Below, one piece after another: positions 1 through 12,320 of a DNA stretch of 64,000 bases. Position numbers and translations under genes: made by a program. How positions within the stretch are numbered: the stretch's first letter is position 1; each line of letters begins with the position of its first letter. Source of the DNA: Drosophila pseudoobscura (lineage: Eukaryota > Arthropoda > Insecta > Diptera > Drosophilidae); assembly GCF_009870125.1 (NCBI RefSeq), contig NC_046683.1, positions 38,889,869-38,953,868 of the forward strand, in the 5' to 3' direction. Under the pieces are notes generated by a model, which ran no database searches, was not told the origin of the DNA, and saw only the letters and a list, made by a program, of their open reading frames with translations.

Positions 1-2201
1 CTCCTGCGCCAAAAAGGAACCACTCCCGAAAACCGATTCGATCCAACAGTCAATTCGTGCGTGTGACTATAATACACATCCCAACCCCCCTTCTTGGCAT
101 ACTATTTTTTAAAATATTTTTTCAAGTGTCGTTTCGAAAGTGTGCTTCCGGTTATATGGATTGAATCGATTGAAAGAAAGTTAACATTCTATTTTTGACA
201 TTTAGGCACTTTTTATCATTGTTTCTTGTTCATTTTTTTTTTCTTGCTCTCTTATTATGTAAGAAGGTGAATTGTGCATGCGTATTTGTGCGTGAGTGTG
301 TATGTGTGTGTGTGTGCTAAAAATGTATCCCACAGATACAAGATACATTTCGTTTCGAAAGAGCCAAACGCTGCCTCAAAAGTTCCTCAAAATAGAATAG
401 ATCCAAGCGAGAGTACCTGAATGCCAGCGGGAGAAAGCGAGATACACACAGAAAAACATACACACCCAAAAACACACACACGCGCACACATATCAAAAAA
501 TGCAGAGCTCATCCAAATATATTTATATATATTTGTATATATGTACATATGTATATGTGGATATAGCCATAAAAAGCTCTGGATAAATACGATTTTTGGA
601 TATTTAATTGATTTTTTTCGTTCCATTTTTTCCGTATCCTACCGCCCAACACAGGAACGATTTACACCGAAATTTTCCGAACACATAGACAAACTAGCAT
701 TGCGATCATAAATAGCTGCCATATTTCTTGGTTCCCCATTCTTGAATCTATCAACAGGTTTATTTTTAAACCCAAGAGATACAACATACAGTAGAACTCA
801 TACATCTCTCTCCCTCGCTCGTTCAGTGCCAAATGGAGATCTCAAATCTTCTTAGATTTTCGTATTCTTTTCACCAAACACCACATCCCACCGCATCCCT
901 TCTGAGTCTGTGTGTGAGTGCCCGAAGGTCGACATTGTCAGAGATTGTTCACACGCCTTACCTTCGCCGAAAAGGTGTCTTCGTAAAAGACAAATCGGAA
1001 TGTTTTCATGCTAAATTTATGCTCAGCTCTTGGCCTTTGCCCCTGCGCTAAATGGCAATATGGTTGGCAATTGGTCTGGGCACAATAATGGCGAAATTGG
1101 ACAATATACACCATATATTATCTGCGTTCCCCATGACATTTTTGGGGTTTCATAACTCCATCAATGTTCCGTCGGAATACCTTTTTCAAGTTTAAGTCTC
1201 TGCTAGTATGTCATGCATCTTTTATGCATTTTAATAAACTGATCTGTAAAGTGGAGATTTTCTCATTGATATTTGTACAAAAAATGTTCTTTTATGAGAT
1301 CTTAAAAGATATCTACAAAGCGATCTTCAAACTCTTCTTAAAAGAGATGTTCATAAGATATACTAAGGTATACATTTAAATCAACGTAGAGATATATAGT
1401 GTTCCTCCATGTATTTAAATAATTGATATGTGAGCTGAAATTCGGAAAAAACTATTGAATCTCTTTAGCTTTTCTTGAGATCTCATTGATCCAAATGATC
1501 ATGCAAAAACGGATTACTAAATAATCTGAGAATCATACATATTTTTTACCTTCTACTTCATGATCTTCCTACTGATTCATCACAAGATCATCTGCAGCTT
1601 TCTTTATAATTCTTTTATAAACATTAATACATATCAAGAAACCCCTACAAAACACATAACGTATCAGCTGTGTGGGTTAACTACATAAAGAATCTCGTCA
1701 GTGGGTGAACCTTGGAGTCCCCTCTCTCTCGACGCCTTTGTGATGCCTCTGCAGTTCTCGAATGAAATCGGATATCGGAGAGAGGCAGGAATGCTCATCT
1801 CTTTCTGGCAGGCGCCCACGCCAAAGTAAATACCATAGACAGGGAGAGAGCGAGAGCGAATGTAGTAGCAGTGCCCCCATATACGGCATGGGCAAATGCT
1901 GCGTATACGTAATACGCCGCTCGCTATATGCATTGCGCATACGCATATGTGGCCCCGATAGGATCGCACTAGCGTGCGAGGGTGCGCGTATGAGTGGGCG
2001 ACTGAACGGATTTATGGAACAGATGCCAGACATACATATAGACATGTATACATATATACATAGATATCTAACAAATTATCTATGTATAACGTTGTATATA
2101 TAGGACAATCGAAATGATGTCAGAACCTATTTCTTTTTCCATTCTCATTTCCAGTTCCAGTTCTTTGAGCTCACGTCTTGTTCTCTTTCTGTATTTTGCA
2201 G
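1..2201 (+). other. wupA: wupA upstream region / intron 1
   Basis: No coding sequence is seen here. The stretch ends in a good 3' splice site (pyrimidine-rich tract then GCAG at 2198-2201) directly before the exon with the wupA start codon, so at least its 3' part is intron 1. Fly TnI genes carry muscle enhancers upstream and in the first intron. One sequence at 760-769 (TTATTTTTAA) fits the MEF2 consensus YTAWWWWTAR, which would suit a muscle gene. CA/TG microsatellites lie at 295-320 and 440-490. The first untranslated exon could not be placed. Confidence 0.5.
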
Positions 2202-2237
2202 TAACTAAAAACACAAATCAAAATGGCTGATGATGAG
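2202..2237 (+). CDS. wupA: wupA start-codon exon (MADDE)
   Basis: Acceptor TTTTGCAG ends at 2201 and donor GTAAGG starts at 2238. There are 21 nt of 5' UTR, then ATG at 2223 and codons for MADDE. It ends in phase 0, so it can join either the Ala/Pro-rich exon or the exon starting AKKAKQAE. Confidence 0.93.
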
Positions 2238-5200
2238 GTAAGGTGAGTATCGTGGGCGTGCGGTGATCCAGTGACCCGTGACTAACACTTGGCCTTCTTC
2301 TGCAGTAAACTCTTGTATGAACAACACAAGGGGCATTATGACATCCTGGCTTCATGGCTATGCTCACCCCTGGGTGGGGACTTGGACTGTGGATTGGCAC
2401 TGGCTTGGACGGGACTGAAAGCGCCAGGATCTGAGGATAACTGTGGTGAGCATTAACTTCCACCCACCCAACCGCCCTGAGATCCCCGTCCCCGCTATTG
2501 CCATCTAATCTTAGCGAAGTGCCTCGCCCTAACCGCAGATCACAAAATGCTTTCTCTTGCTTCCCACAGGATTGCTGCGCCTTCTCCAGCCTTAAGCCCC
2601 GTCAAGTCCCCCTCTGATCGAGGAGCAGAAGTCAGCACTGACAATGATAACTATCGAATCAAAATCGATCGAAACAATTCATGTTATCGTTAGTGTTCGT
2701 GTCTTTGTGCCTATCTCTGTCTCTGTCTCTGTCTTTGTCCCTGCTTGTACTTTGGCGAAAAACGTTTGTGCGTGAGAAATAACTGCAATATGCCTTTCGA
2801 GAATGTGAACATAACACAGTGAGATGTGTACGAGAATTAAACGGTCATGGTGATAGATGTTTGTCTGATGTGATCATAAACATCACGTATTGATTTCCAA
2901 TTCAATTATAATCAATTTTTAATTGAAAATTTAGAAAGATGTTTGTAGCACTTTATGATATCGACAAATATGATCATCTCACGTGTGAGCCTTATTCTTT
3001 CTTGTGAAATATATTGCAATCTTCGCACGCGTGAGCCAAAATTGCCATTCGACATATAAACTAACAATTCTTCGTTTTCGTTGCAGAAAAAGGCAGCTGC
3101 TCCCGCCGCAGCACCAGCTGCGGCTGCGGCAAAACCGGCGGCGCCAGCAGCGGCTGCGGCCAAACCGGCAGCGCCAGCTGCCAATGGAAAGGCGCCGGCA
3201 GCTGCGGCCGCGCCAGCCGGCCCGCCCAAGGATCCCAACGATCCGAAAGTGAAGGCCGAGGAGGTACACTTGTGTACGTGTGTCCACGTTACTTCAACGT
3301 CCCGCGTCCATGTCCACGTCCATGATGAGTCCCCGCCATGATGAGTGCTGTGTGCCGTGTTGTGTTTTGTTTGGTCCGGATACGGGATTCAGCCGTTCCA
3401 ATTCCGGCTCCCATTCGTTGCACTCGAAGCTGGAGCAGGAGCTGGAGCTGGAACTAAAGCTGAACCCGCTGTCCCCTGTGTGTGTTTGGTAGGCTTACTA
3501 ACGATGGTCGATTGTTTTTGGTGTTTGATTGCAGGCAAAGAAGGCTAAACAGGCTGAGATCGAGCGCAAGCGTGCTGAGGTGCGCAAGCGCATGGAGGAA
3601 GCTTCCAAAGCCAAGAAGGCCAAAAAGGGTTTCATGACCCCAGAAAGGAAGAAGAAACTCAGGGTAAGTGCTGGACACAATCGGCAATGATCACACCAGT
3701 GATTCCTAACATTTGTTGTGTCCTGCAGTTGCTGCTGCGTAAGAAAGCCGCTGAGGAATTGAAGAAAGAACAGGAACGCAAAGCGGCTGAACGTAGACGC
3801 ATCATTGAAGAACGTTGCGGCAGTCCCAGGAATCTCAGTGATGCCAGTGAAGGTGAGTTCCTCGGTCCACAGCGGTGGTCCACCATAGAGTGCGTCCTAA
3901 GCCCCTTGTGTTCTGGGGAAGTTGCAAGGAAACCTTGCGGCAAATTTCACAGTGGTTTTCCCTGCAGCTCTCCCAACGAAATACCCTAAAAGTATTAATG
4001 AATGACGAATATAAAGCGAATCAATTAATAACCAGGGCCCACAGACTTTCGGGGGAAGTAGAGTACTTCGGAATCTGTACCCGTAAGTCTGTGTGCCCAG
4101 AGGCATAAACATAAATCGATAATTGAAAGTTGAACAAAAAGTGTCATCTGTCACGTACGCACACTTACACATGTACATGAACACCCACACACCCGCAGCC
4201 ATACAGAGACACACACTGCATACACACACACGGTTGTGCATACACTGCAGGAACAAAACGTCTAGCCCCAGTGGAAGAAGCATCGAATGAAGAATCGAAT
4301 CTATCTATAAATATCTATCTAAATATGTCTCTCTTTATCTCTCTTTTGCCCTTCCCCCCGAAATATCTATCTGTATCCATACACCCACACACCAACTCCA
4401 ACACCAACACCCACACCAAAACATACAACCCACAAAAATCAACAAATATACCAACCAACTCTCATTCTGTGATCTGTGATCGCAGACACACTGAAAACTT
4501 TGATCAAGCAACACTATGACAGGATTAATAAATTGGAGGACCAGAAATATGATCTTGAGTATGTTGTTAAGCGCAAGGATGTTGAGGTACACACACGCCA
4601 CCAGCTATATATGCTATATACATATATTATATATAACTCTTCTATATATATGCTCTATATATGCAAAATGCCTAAACTCTAAAATCGTATCCTATCCAAC
4701 ACGAAGCCAAAAAAAGCATCAAAATCAAAAGTCTAAAACTTTTAACAACAACAACAATAAACACCTTCTTTTAGCTATCTCTCTCTTTCTCTACATCTAA
4801 ACAATATCTCTCTATCCTCTGTTTATCTCTCTTTCTCTCTCACTCTGTATTATACACTTGATGTTTGGGGAAAATGCCCGCCCTAAGATCTATCTTCCTA
4901 ACGCACTAAAAACTGTACAGAAAGACCACTACTACTCACCCAATTAATGAAGATCTAGGGCCAGCTGTCGCTGTCTGTCACTTTCCCATATTTAGTGAAG
5001 CGATCTATCGATTCTCTATCGGATTGATCCTTTCGCGTAGTAGCCTCTATTGAGTCAAGGGGTTATCTCCCTCTAGCCAGAATACCATCAAACGTTCTTC
5101 CCACACAGAGTAGATCACACACAACTACACACAACTACACACGAATACACTCTCTCCCATAAATACACCCACACCAAACTATATATATATATATATTCTC

Positions 5201-8200
5201 GAACACAAAAACACACACAGCAGCAGCTGCGAACAATGAGACATACATATAACCCAACTTCGTTCCGCAGATACCATTCAGAAAGTCTGTCACGACTATC
5301 ACACTAAGATACTAAAATTGGAATCAGAGAAATTCGATCTCGAGTACGAGGTAGCCAGGAAGGATTTTGAGGCAAGCAGCTCCAGTTCCAATATCACTTA
5401 TCCGAGCAACAGCAGCTTCGAGTGTTGCGTTGCACTCTCTCGAAAATCGTAGAACTTGTCGATAACTCTTTACTGTTTTGATAGTTTCTTGGCCAAAGCC
5501 GCACCGAAAACGATTTAGCCCAAAAGATATATACAAATATTTCTGGCCAGAAGGCCGTAGCGGCGCCTGATCACCCTAAGTGTGTTTGTGTGTGACTGTT
5601 GTCCGGCGGACAACAAATCTAAACAATACTCTGCAGCACCGTGCACATGTAGTAGTTGGCCAGAAACCATAGTTAACCCCAAAGTACTCGCATTTTTGTG
5701 GCTATTTTTTTTTGGAGAGAGCTGTGCAAACAGGACCCCCACATTCGACATGTTTGCGCACTCCCACCAGTGTCCGTCTCAGTGGACACCCCTCACACTC
5801 CTAAAACCCCCAGTATATAGAAAGTAGAGCCCTCTATTCGACGCGGCTAACCCCTAACCCCTAACCAGACGGCTACCAGGTCCGCATCATGTGGATCAAA
5901 ACTAACTCCACCGCCTCTAGAGAGTACAGTACTAACCCCTGAGTAATGCCGAAATGCAACAAATGCTGACAATACCTCTTTTTTGATGTCACTGTATTTG
6001 TTTCGATTTTTTGCTTTTTGCGGCTTTTTTTTCCAGCCTATAGCTATAGCTTTTTTGTGGCTACAAGTTTTTTTGCTTTTTGTCGTAGCAATACATTCGA
6101 TATTTTTATGCAATTTTTGAGATTTTCAATGTACAAAAGCTTCTACTAAAACAAAAAAAAGAAACCCATACCAACGTAACGAAGAATGGATAAAGAGAAA
6201 CGAAACGAAGAATTAAGAGGTCATTTTTAGTGTGACCAGAGCACATGCTTTGGTCAAAGTACAGTCATCCAATGAGTATAGTCACGCACCAAGCACCACA
6301 GCATTCGCAAGCACCTACAACGACACAGAAACAGACACAGATACATACACAAACACCGATACAGATACCAGACACTTCATGTGGCACAAAATACCAAAAG
6401 CAAAGAAAGAAAAATACCTAAAATACAAAAAAATGACCAATACGATCGTATAATACCCGTCTCTCACATATACAACATATTTACATAAATGATAAAGATC
6501 CAGTTCAATCTTTAATTTTATATTAATCGAATCTTAATCTAATCCTTCTTTTTCTCGAATCGCGACAATCAATCAATCAATCAATCGATCAATCAAACGA
6601 ACAAACAAACGAACGAACAATCCAAAACAATTAAATGCGTCGTCGTCGTCTCTATCTTTTTTTTATTCTGTTCGCTATCTCTAACTCTATCTCTATCTCT
6701 CTTTATCTCTATTTATATCTGTCTCTGTCTTCACTTCTATCTCGATGTCCCTTCCCTTCTCCCTTGCTCCACATCTCTCTATCTCCGACACGAAAAACAC
6801 ACAAAAACTACCTATCTCAATCTCTTTCTCTCTCTCTCATTGAATCTTTCACTCTATCTTTATATCTTTCTATATCTTTATCTCTCTTTCTTTGATTCGT
6901 ACCTCACACACGCACACACCACCCACACACATGCCCACAACGACACGCACAAACTCACGCGCACTTACACGTACACAAACATTTGTCGTAACGTAAATTC
7001 TCAATGCGTTACGCTTGACGCTTGACGTAAACGTCGATACAATCGTTTACCGAAAACGTTACCGCTTACCCGTAACCGCTACCGTTACCGTACTACCGTT
7101 ACCGTACTACCGTTACCGTAACCGTTACCGTTTACCGCAGCCGAACTGCAAACAATATGCAAACAATATTGGCAACGCCTTTACGCATTGGAGGGCGATA
7201 AGTTTGATTTAGAACACGTGCAGAAAGTCAAGGCCCAAGAGGTAAATTCCCCAAAGATTTACAAAATTTTGCCATGCACCCAAACTATAAAAATACCAAA
7301 AAATAAAAAAAAATACCAAACGAATACTTAAAAAAAAAAACAAAAAATAAAACAAAAATCGAATGTTTTTTTCTTACTTTTCTTATCAAGCAAAAACCAG
7401 AATATAAGATATATTTATATATAAATCGATTATTAATCATTATTTTTTTACTTTACGATTATGCCCTTGATATTTAATTACTTGATTTCATTTCTAAATA
7501 TTTCCTAATCATATTTTTAGTTCTTTCTACTGCGATACTTCTTTTCTTTTACCTAATTTTGATATTGTTTTAACTGCGCTAAACTACAGAACCACTTTTA
7601 AGAGAGAGCTCTTCTCGAATCGGCGCGTGCTTCAAACAGTCCGGAACGGGAGACACTTTCCAGTCCTTGGCGCCTGCGCCAAGTACAAATGTGTAAATAG
7701 TACATCAAATGCTCAATGCCCAAAGCGAGGTGAGGCCAGCGCTCTGGAAACTGTCTCCCTTTACCGCCCACCCCCACCCCAAAAGCCAGATCTTCGGCAC
7801 CGCCGAAGTGAAGCGAATTAGGGAAAAATTCTATGGAAAATCTTCAATTAATTGTCAATTTTGAACTAAACCCAAACGAAAACCAACAAAATACCAAAAA
7901 ACATACGCGAACCCAATCAAGCCAATTAAGTAAACCGTAACGCTCTTTTCCGCTCCGCTCAGTTCCATTCCGCTCGATCCGTTACTACTGCACACCAGAG
8001 TTGCCACACTCTCCAAACCTCAATCTCGAATCTCCAATCTTAAATCAGAATCTGAAAAACCGATCAAAACCAAACCCAATCGAAGAAAGAAAACTCATCG
8101 AACACATAACATCTAATGAAGCTGCAAAACAACAAACGATTAAATATCGATAAGCAACGAAAAATTGCGATAAACCAAAAGAAAACTCTATAAACAATAA

Positions 8201-11200
8201 ATGGAATCATAATTACTTTTAGCATTATGTACTTAGATTTTATTTGGTAAAGTACCAAACTTTGAACTTTGAGCGTCGATACGACAACGATAAGAATAAG
8301 AATATGAATTTAAATTTGAGTACAAACCAAAAAAAACCAAACCAAACCAAAACCCAATTCCGAAAAAATACAATGTTTTTGCAGGCGAATTGCAAGAGAT
8401 TTGCGAAGAGTATTACGAGCGTATGTATATTTGTGAAGGCCAGAAATGGGATCTGGAATACGAAGTCAGGAAAAAAGACTGGGAGGTACTGCACCAATTT
8501 CAATTTCAATTACAGTTTCAATTTTCAATTTGTTCTCAATCAATCAATCAATGTCAAAACTCTGAATACAAAAGAACCAACCAACCAACAAACAAACAAT
8601 TCAATCACTCCAGACAGAATGCAACATGCAACAAAAATCAATTAAATCAAATCAAAATCAATATCAATTACCTAATCTAATCTTGAGTTCTATCTAGTAT
8701 CATGTTCGTTTCCGTTTCCGTTCCGTTCAGTTCCGTTGTTTCTTTCTTACTTGTTGAATGCGCATCAAAAACAATCTCTTAGTTTGTATCTGTTATATTT
8801 GACTGTTCCAAAAACACACTTTCTCTCTTTCTCTCTGTGCGTGCCAATGTGTGCATAGTATTCGCATATGTGCATGCTTTCGTGTCTATTTATTCGTACT
8901 ACTCCTTTGTTCGATTCGGTAACACAATCAGCCGAAAGATGAGTGCTGAGAACGAAGAGATTGCCATTAGAATTATATGCTGTCATCAGTGCATCCGAAT
9001 CTTTACAATCGTTACGCTTTTATAGGTTTAGTGCCTATGTCTATCCTTTTGTGAGCAGTGTGACCATTCTCAGTTGCAGTTCAGTCCCGTGTGGCCATAT
9101 CCTACCATAGAGTGAGGCTCAGTTTCAACCGCCATATCCCTAGTACATACTTACAACACACATCATATGTAGTCAAAGTCACCTGCTGTACTCTCTCTCT
9201 CTTTCTCTCTCTTTGTCTCTCTGGCAATCCTAGTTCGCTCATCAGCCACACCACACCTCAATCAATCAATCAGTCAATCAGTATTAGTAAATTGCACTAC
9301 AACAAAAACAACAATAGCAAGATAACTAATTTGTTGCACAATTTGTGAAATTTGTTTTCTGTGTGTTTTTTCTCTTTCTTTTTTTTAAATAACAATTTGT
9401 TTGTGTCGCTGTCGAAGCGCTCGTTATTACTGTCATTACTTGCACCTTAGTCCGTTGTGTGTCCGCTGGGCCGCTCTTGAAGGCAGGCCACACCCACAAC
9501 CACACACACACACACACACAAAGAAAAAAAATCCGCACTCTCTTTACACGTAAATCGCACGCATACAATGGAAACACGCACGCGTACGCACGCGCACTCA
9601 TAGTAGGCGACATTTTGCATGCAGCATAAACACAAGAACACCAAACAAAAATACCAAACAAATTACCAAGAGCCACAAAAAACTACCCCCATCCATAGAC
9701 CTCAGCCCTCCAGCCCTCCAACCATCCAGTTCCCCATCCCTGAACCTACTTCCGAACCATCCAACCAGCCGCACTTCATTGTAAATAGTGTTTCTGTGTA
9801 AATTACTCCCATTACCACTCACACTTTGCCTCTCTCTCTCTCTCTCTCTATGTGTCTATCTATCTATCTATCTCTTTATCACTCTCTTTCTGTGTAAGCC
9901 AAGAATTAACTAAGCGAAAGAACACAAAAAAATAACGAAAATCAAATCAAAATTGAAGAGCATAAAAGCCAAGCGTCGATTACTTCTTTAAATGATCCAC
10001 TTAGTGCTAGAGCCGATTGCCCACTAAATGTGACCGATAACCGATAGCCGATTACAGTTTGAAGTTACACGAATCCCGCCAAAAGTATAAAAGCCAAAGC
10101 GAAATGCAAGCAAGAACCTGCGTGCGCAGCTGAAACAAACAAATCGAAAAAAAAGAGAAAAGAAAGCAAAGCAACACAAAACCAGCGACAATGATAAAAG
10201 AGAAAGTACTATAAAAGGAAAGAATACATTTGCTGCCCTAGGAAATAGCATTATGATCAGCAGTACCTCAGCCCAGCCCCCCAGTTAGAGACCTCCCCAC
10301 CCCCGCAAAAGATGACAGTTCCGTTTCCGTTTTCAGTGTATCCACTCGTAATATTTGCAGTTATTTAGGGTGAAAGAACTTCCACACTCAATATAGCCAT
10401 GTATCTATCTCTCCCTCTCTCCAATTCTCGATCTCTCTGTGTGTCTCTCTGTCTCTCTCTCTCTCTATCACTTTTTACCGATTGTTGTACTATATGTGTA
10501 TATATGTATGTATAAACGAACAATACACTCTATAAAACTACAAATAAAGCATTAAAGCAAAAGAAACCGACATTTGGATGTTATGCTGTTCAATCTACGA
10601 AAGAAAATTCGATCATAAGAAAAGCAAATGTTTGTCCACCCACCACCACCACCAAAAGACAAAAGCCAATGCCTAAAAACGACCGCCACCAGATACCACA
10701 AACCAGTACCAGTGCCAGTTCCAGTATCAGTAGCAGTACCAGTACCAATACTAGTACAAGTACCACAACCACTCTTCCATGCCAAAAAAAAATCTTCCCC
10801 AAAGTAGTAGGCGACTTAGAACGTAAAGAACTTGGCTCGAATCGCTGGCTCGCTCGCTTTGTCGCTCGCTTGCTCGCACTCACTCACCCAAAAAAAGCAC
10901 GCAGTAATCTAAGCATAAGTTATAGTATTTGGCAGAGTATTCTGATCTATGTACGCATCCCATATGTCTATATGTGCATCCAGTGTTCTTCTAGCGTTAC
11001 CCGTTTCCTGTGCATGCCTGCTCCCGACCTACTTCTTCTTTCAGCATTTTGATTTTGATAGTTGCCCGCCAGTAGCAATAGCATTATGTGTCGATAAACA
11101 GTAGTGTCTATCGAGTGTATCAAGTGTACTAATCGAAGTCATTTTCTCTCCCCCTCTCAATCGCGTAAATACAGATCAACGATCTCAATGCCCAAGTTAA

Positions 11201-12131
11201 CGATCTTCGCGGCAAGTTGTAAGTATTTTATTCCGGAGAATCTACCTCGAGATCGAGCGATTACTAATTGATCATTCGATTCGATTCTTTTAGCGTCAAG
11301 CCAGCCCTGAAGAAGGTCTCCAAATACGAAAACAAATTCGCCAAGCTGCAGAAGAAGGCCGCTGAGTTCAACTTCCGCAACCAACTTAAGGTCGTGAAGA
11401 AGAAGGAGTTCACACTGGAGGAGGAAGAGAAGGAGGTAAGTTCTGTGAGATAGCTCGAGTGAGTCTCTCTCTTTCTCTTTCTTTGGGTTTGGGGCAAATC
11501 TGATATCTATAATATTTCTGTATGCTACGATCTCTCTTCACGACCACCACCAACTACGAAAAATGTCACACATTGCCATCTGCGTTTAGAAAAAGATAAA
11601 AGATGCCGCTGTGCTTACAAAAGCCAAAAAGTGTAAGAACTCTGAGTGTGTGTGTGCGATCCTACATATGTACCTACCTGTACTCATATTTTGTTCGTAT
11701 TTCTTGAGCACCTGAGTGTACCGCACTGTAACCCACTCTGTCGTTATTGTATCTCTCTATCTATCTCAATCTATTGTCGCACACACCGATCTCCGATATC
11801 TGTCTTCTATTTATCTGTGAATTGCTCCGATTGTAGCCAGTCTGTAGTCAGTAACTTAGTCACACGTTCACACAACACTTTTTGAATGTACTGTACACCT
11901 CGAAGTAGTTTAGTGTCGGCACAATTGTTGGTCCCCCCCGAGCATCCCCTGTTTTCTGTTGGCAAACCACATGCGATTCGCTTATTGATTCCAATGTATT
12001 TTCTCGTTTTTTCATCATGATATCTATCATCGAAATCATCATCCTTGGCGGACGAGCAGAAGAAACCCGACTGGTCCAAGGGCAAACCCGGCGATGCCAA
12101 GGTGAAGGAGGAGGTTGAGGCCGAAGCTTAA
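2223..12131 (+). CDS. wupA: Troponin I (wings up A), full coding region, alternatively spliced
   Basis: Troponin I is the inhibitory subunit of the troponin complex on the sarcomeric thin filament; it holds back actomyosin until calcium binds troponin C. Coding exons read in phase: 2223-2237, 3087-3263 (optional), 3535-3663, 3729-3852, one of four 101-nt exons (4486-4586, 5271-5371, 7141-7241, 8385-8485), 11175-11218, 11294-11435, then 12060-12131 or the alternative 11590-11632. The full form with exon 3 and the 12060 terminus is 267 residues. Diagnostic peptides are [25 protein letters not shown], the acidic LEEEEKE, and the ending [10 protein letters not shown]. Protein and exon organisation match D. 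melanogaster TnI, including mutually exclusive exon 6 variants. The start is the first ATG after a clear acceptor and is followed by the conserved MADDE. No frameshift or missing exon is seen in the coding region. Confidence 0.97.
3087..3263 (+). CDS. wupA: wupA optional Ala/Pro-rich exon
   Basis: This 177-nt, phase-0 exon (59 residues) encodes a [14 protein letters not shown] low-complexity stretch ending [13 protein letters not shown]. The reading contains imperfect repeats of [10 protein letters not shown]. In flies this N-terminal extension is an optional, muscle-type-specific part of TnI; skipping it keeps frame. Acceptor TTGCAG (3081-3086) and donor GTACAC (3264) flank it. Confidence 0.93.
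3535..3663 (+). CDS. wupA: wupA constitutive exon (AKKAKQAE...KKKLR)
   Basis: 129 nt, 43 residues, phase 0 at both ends, with acceptor GATTGCAG and donor GTAAGT. It encodes a highly basic helical segment ([20 protein letters not shown]) and the [11 protein letters not shown] motif of the troponin C/T-binding region. Confidence 0.95.
3729..3852 (+). CDS. wupA: wupA constitutive exon ([10 protein letters not shown]...DASE)
   Basis: 124 nt, ending in phase 1 (last base G) before donor GTGAGT. It encodes the charged helix through [14 protein letters not shown]. The final G supplies the first base of the next codon, so each alternative exon gives a different junction residue: D, D, A or G. Confidence 0.95.
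4486..4586 (+). CDS. wupA: wupA mutually exclusive exon 6, variant 1 ([20 protein letters not shown])
   Basis: 101 nt between acceptor ATCGCAG and donor GTACAC, starting with two bases that complete the split codon. It encodes 33 residues plus the junction Asp and shares the D-L-E-Y core with the other three variants. It has the same length and phase as the others, so inclusion of two would shift frame. It corresponds to one of the 6a-type exons of D. melanogaster. Confidence 0.9.
5271..5371 (+). CDS. wupA: wupA mutually exclusive exon 6, variant 2 ([20 protein letters not shown])
   Basis: 101 nt after acceptor TTCCGCAG. Unlike the other variants, the sequence after the conserved final Glu codon is GCAAGC, so the donor is GC rather than GT. 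The encoded peptide starts [10 protein letters not shown]. It has the same frame and length as its sister exons. Confidence 0.88.
7141..7241 (+). CDS. wupA: wupA mutually exclusive exon 6, variant 3 ([20 protein letters not shown])
   Basis: 101 nt, acceptor TTTACCGCAG and donor GTAAAT; a 6b-type exon. The DNA before it (about 7065-7135) is a run of TTACCG/CTACCG repeats instead of an ordinary pyrimidine tract. The encoded peptide begins AELQTIC and ends VKAQE. Confidence 0.9.
8385..8485 (+). CDS. wupA: wupA mutually exclusive exon 6, variant 4 ([20 protein letters not shown])
   Basis: 101 nt, acceptor TTTTTGCAG and donor GTACTG; it encodes GELQEIC through RKKDWE. This is the variant I recognise from the main D. 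melanogaster TnI protein sequence. Confidence 0.92.
11175..11218 (+). CDS. wupA: wupA constitutive exon ([14 protein letters not shown])
   Basis: A 44-nt exon between acceptor AATACAG and donor GTAAGT. It starts in phase 0 and ends with two bases of a Phe codon. It is the first exon shared by all transcripts after the alternative block and encodes part of the actin/troponin C-binding segment. Confidence 0.93.
11294..11435 (+). CDS. wupA: wupA constitutive exon ([20 protein letters not shown])
   Basis: 142 nt; acceptor TTTTAG, donor GTAAGT. It completes the Phe codon and encodes the conserved C-terminal TnI region ending [10 protein letters not shown] in phase 0, which allows the choice of either terminal exon. 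Confidence 0.95.
11590..11632 (+). CDS. wupA: wupA alternative C-terminal exon ([14 protein letters not shown])
   Basis: After acceptor GCGTTTAG the frame from LEEEEKE continues as [14 protein letters not shown], then a single T before the strong donor GTAAGA at 11633. Joined to the next exon, which begins AAG, this makes TAA, so the stop codon would be created at the junction and the 23-residue normal tail replaced by 14 residues. Alternative TnI C-termini are known in flies. The exon is inferred from frame, composition and splice sites, and its use is not proven here. Confidence 0.65.
12060..12131 (+). CDS. wupA: wupA terminal coding exon ([20 protein letters not shown])
   Basis: Acceptor GAGCAG ends at 12059 and has a weak pyrimidine tract. 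It encodes 23 residues ending VEAEA and a TAA stop at 12129-12131, matching the usual fly TnI terminus. Confidence 0.95.
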   Translation, partial: KKPDWSKGKPGDAKVKEEVEAEA

Positions 12132-12320
12132 GTGTCCACACTTCCACTAGTGTCCACTGACCCGTGACTCCCGCCCTAAACAATAATTGAGATTATTATA
12201 CAACAATTTTCTGAAGCAATACAATTTATATAATTCTATTAAATATATATCTAAAAATATATATACATGTATATATCTCGCCATATATATGTGCCATATG
12301 AATATGAACAGAATGAAGTC

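Noticed and set aside
5848..5866. Telomere-like CTAACCC units
   Set aside because: Only about two and a half copies, inside a wupA intron; Drosophila lacks such telomere repeats, so this is chance.
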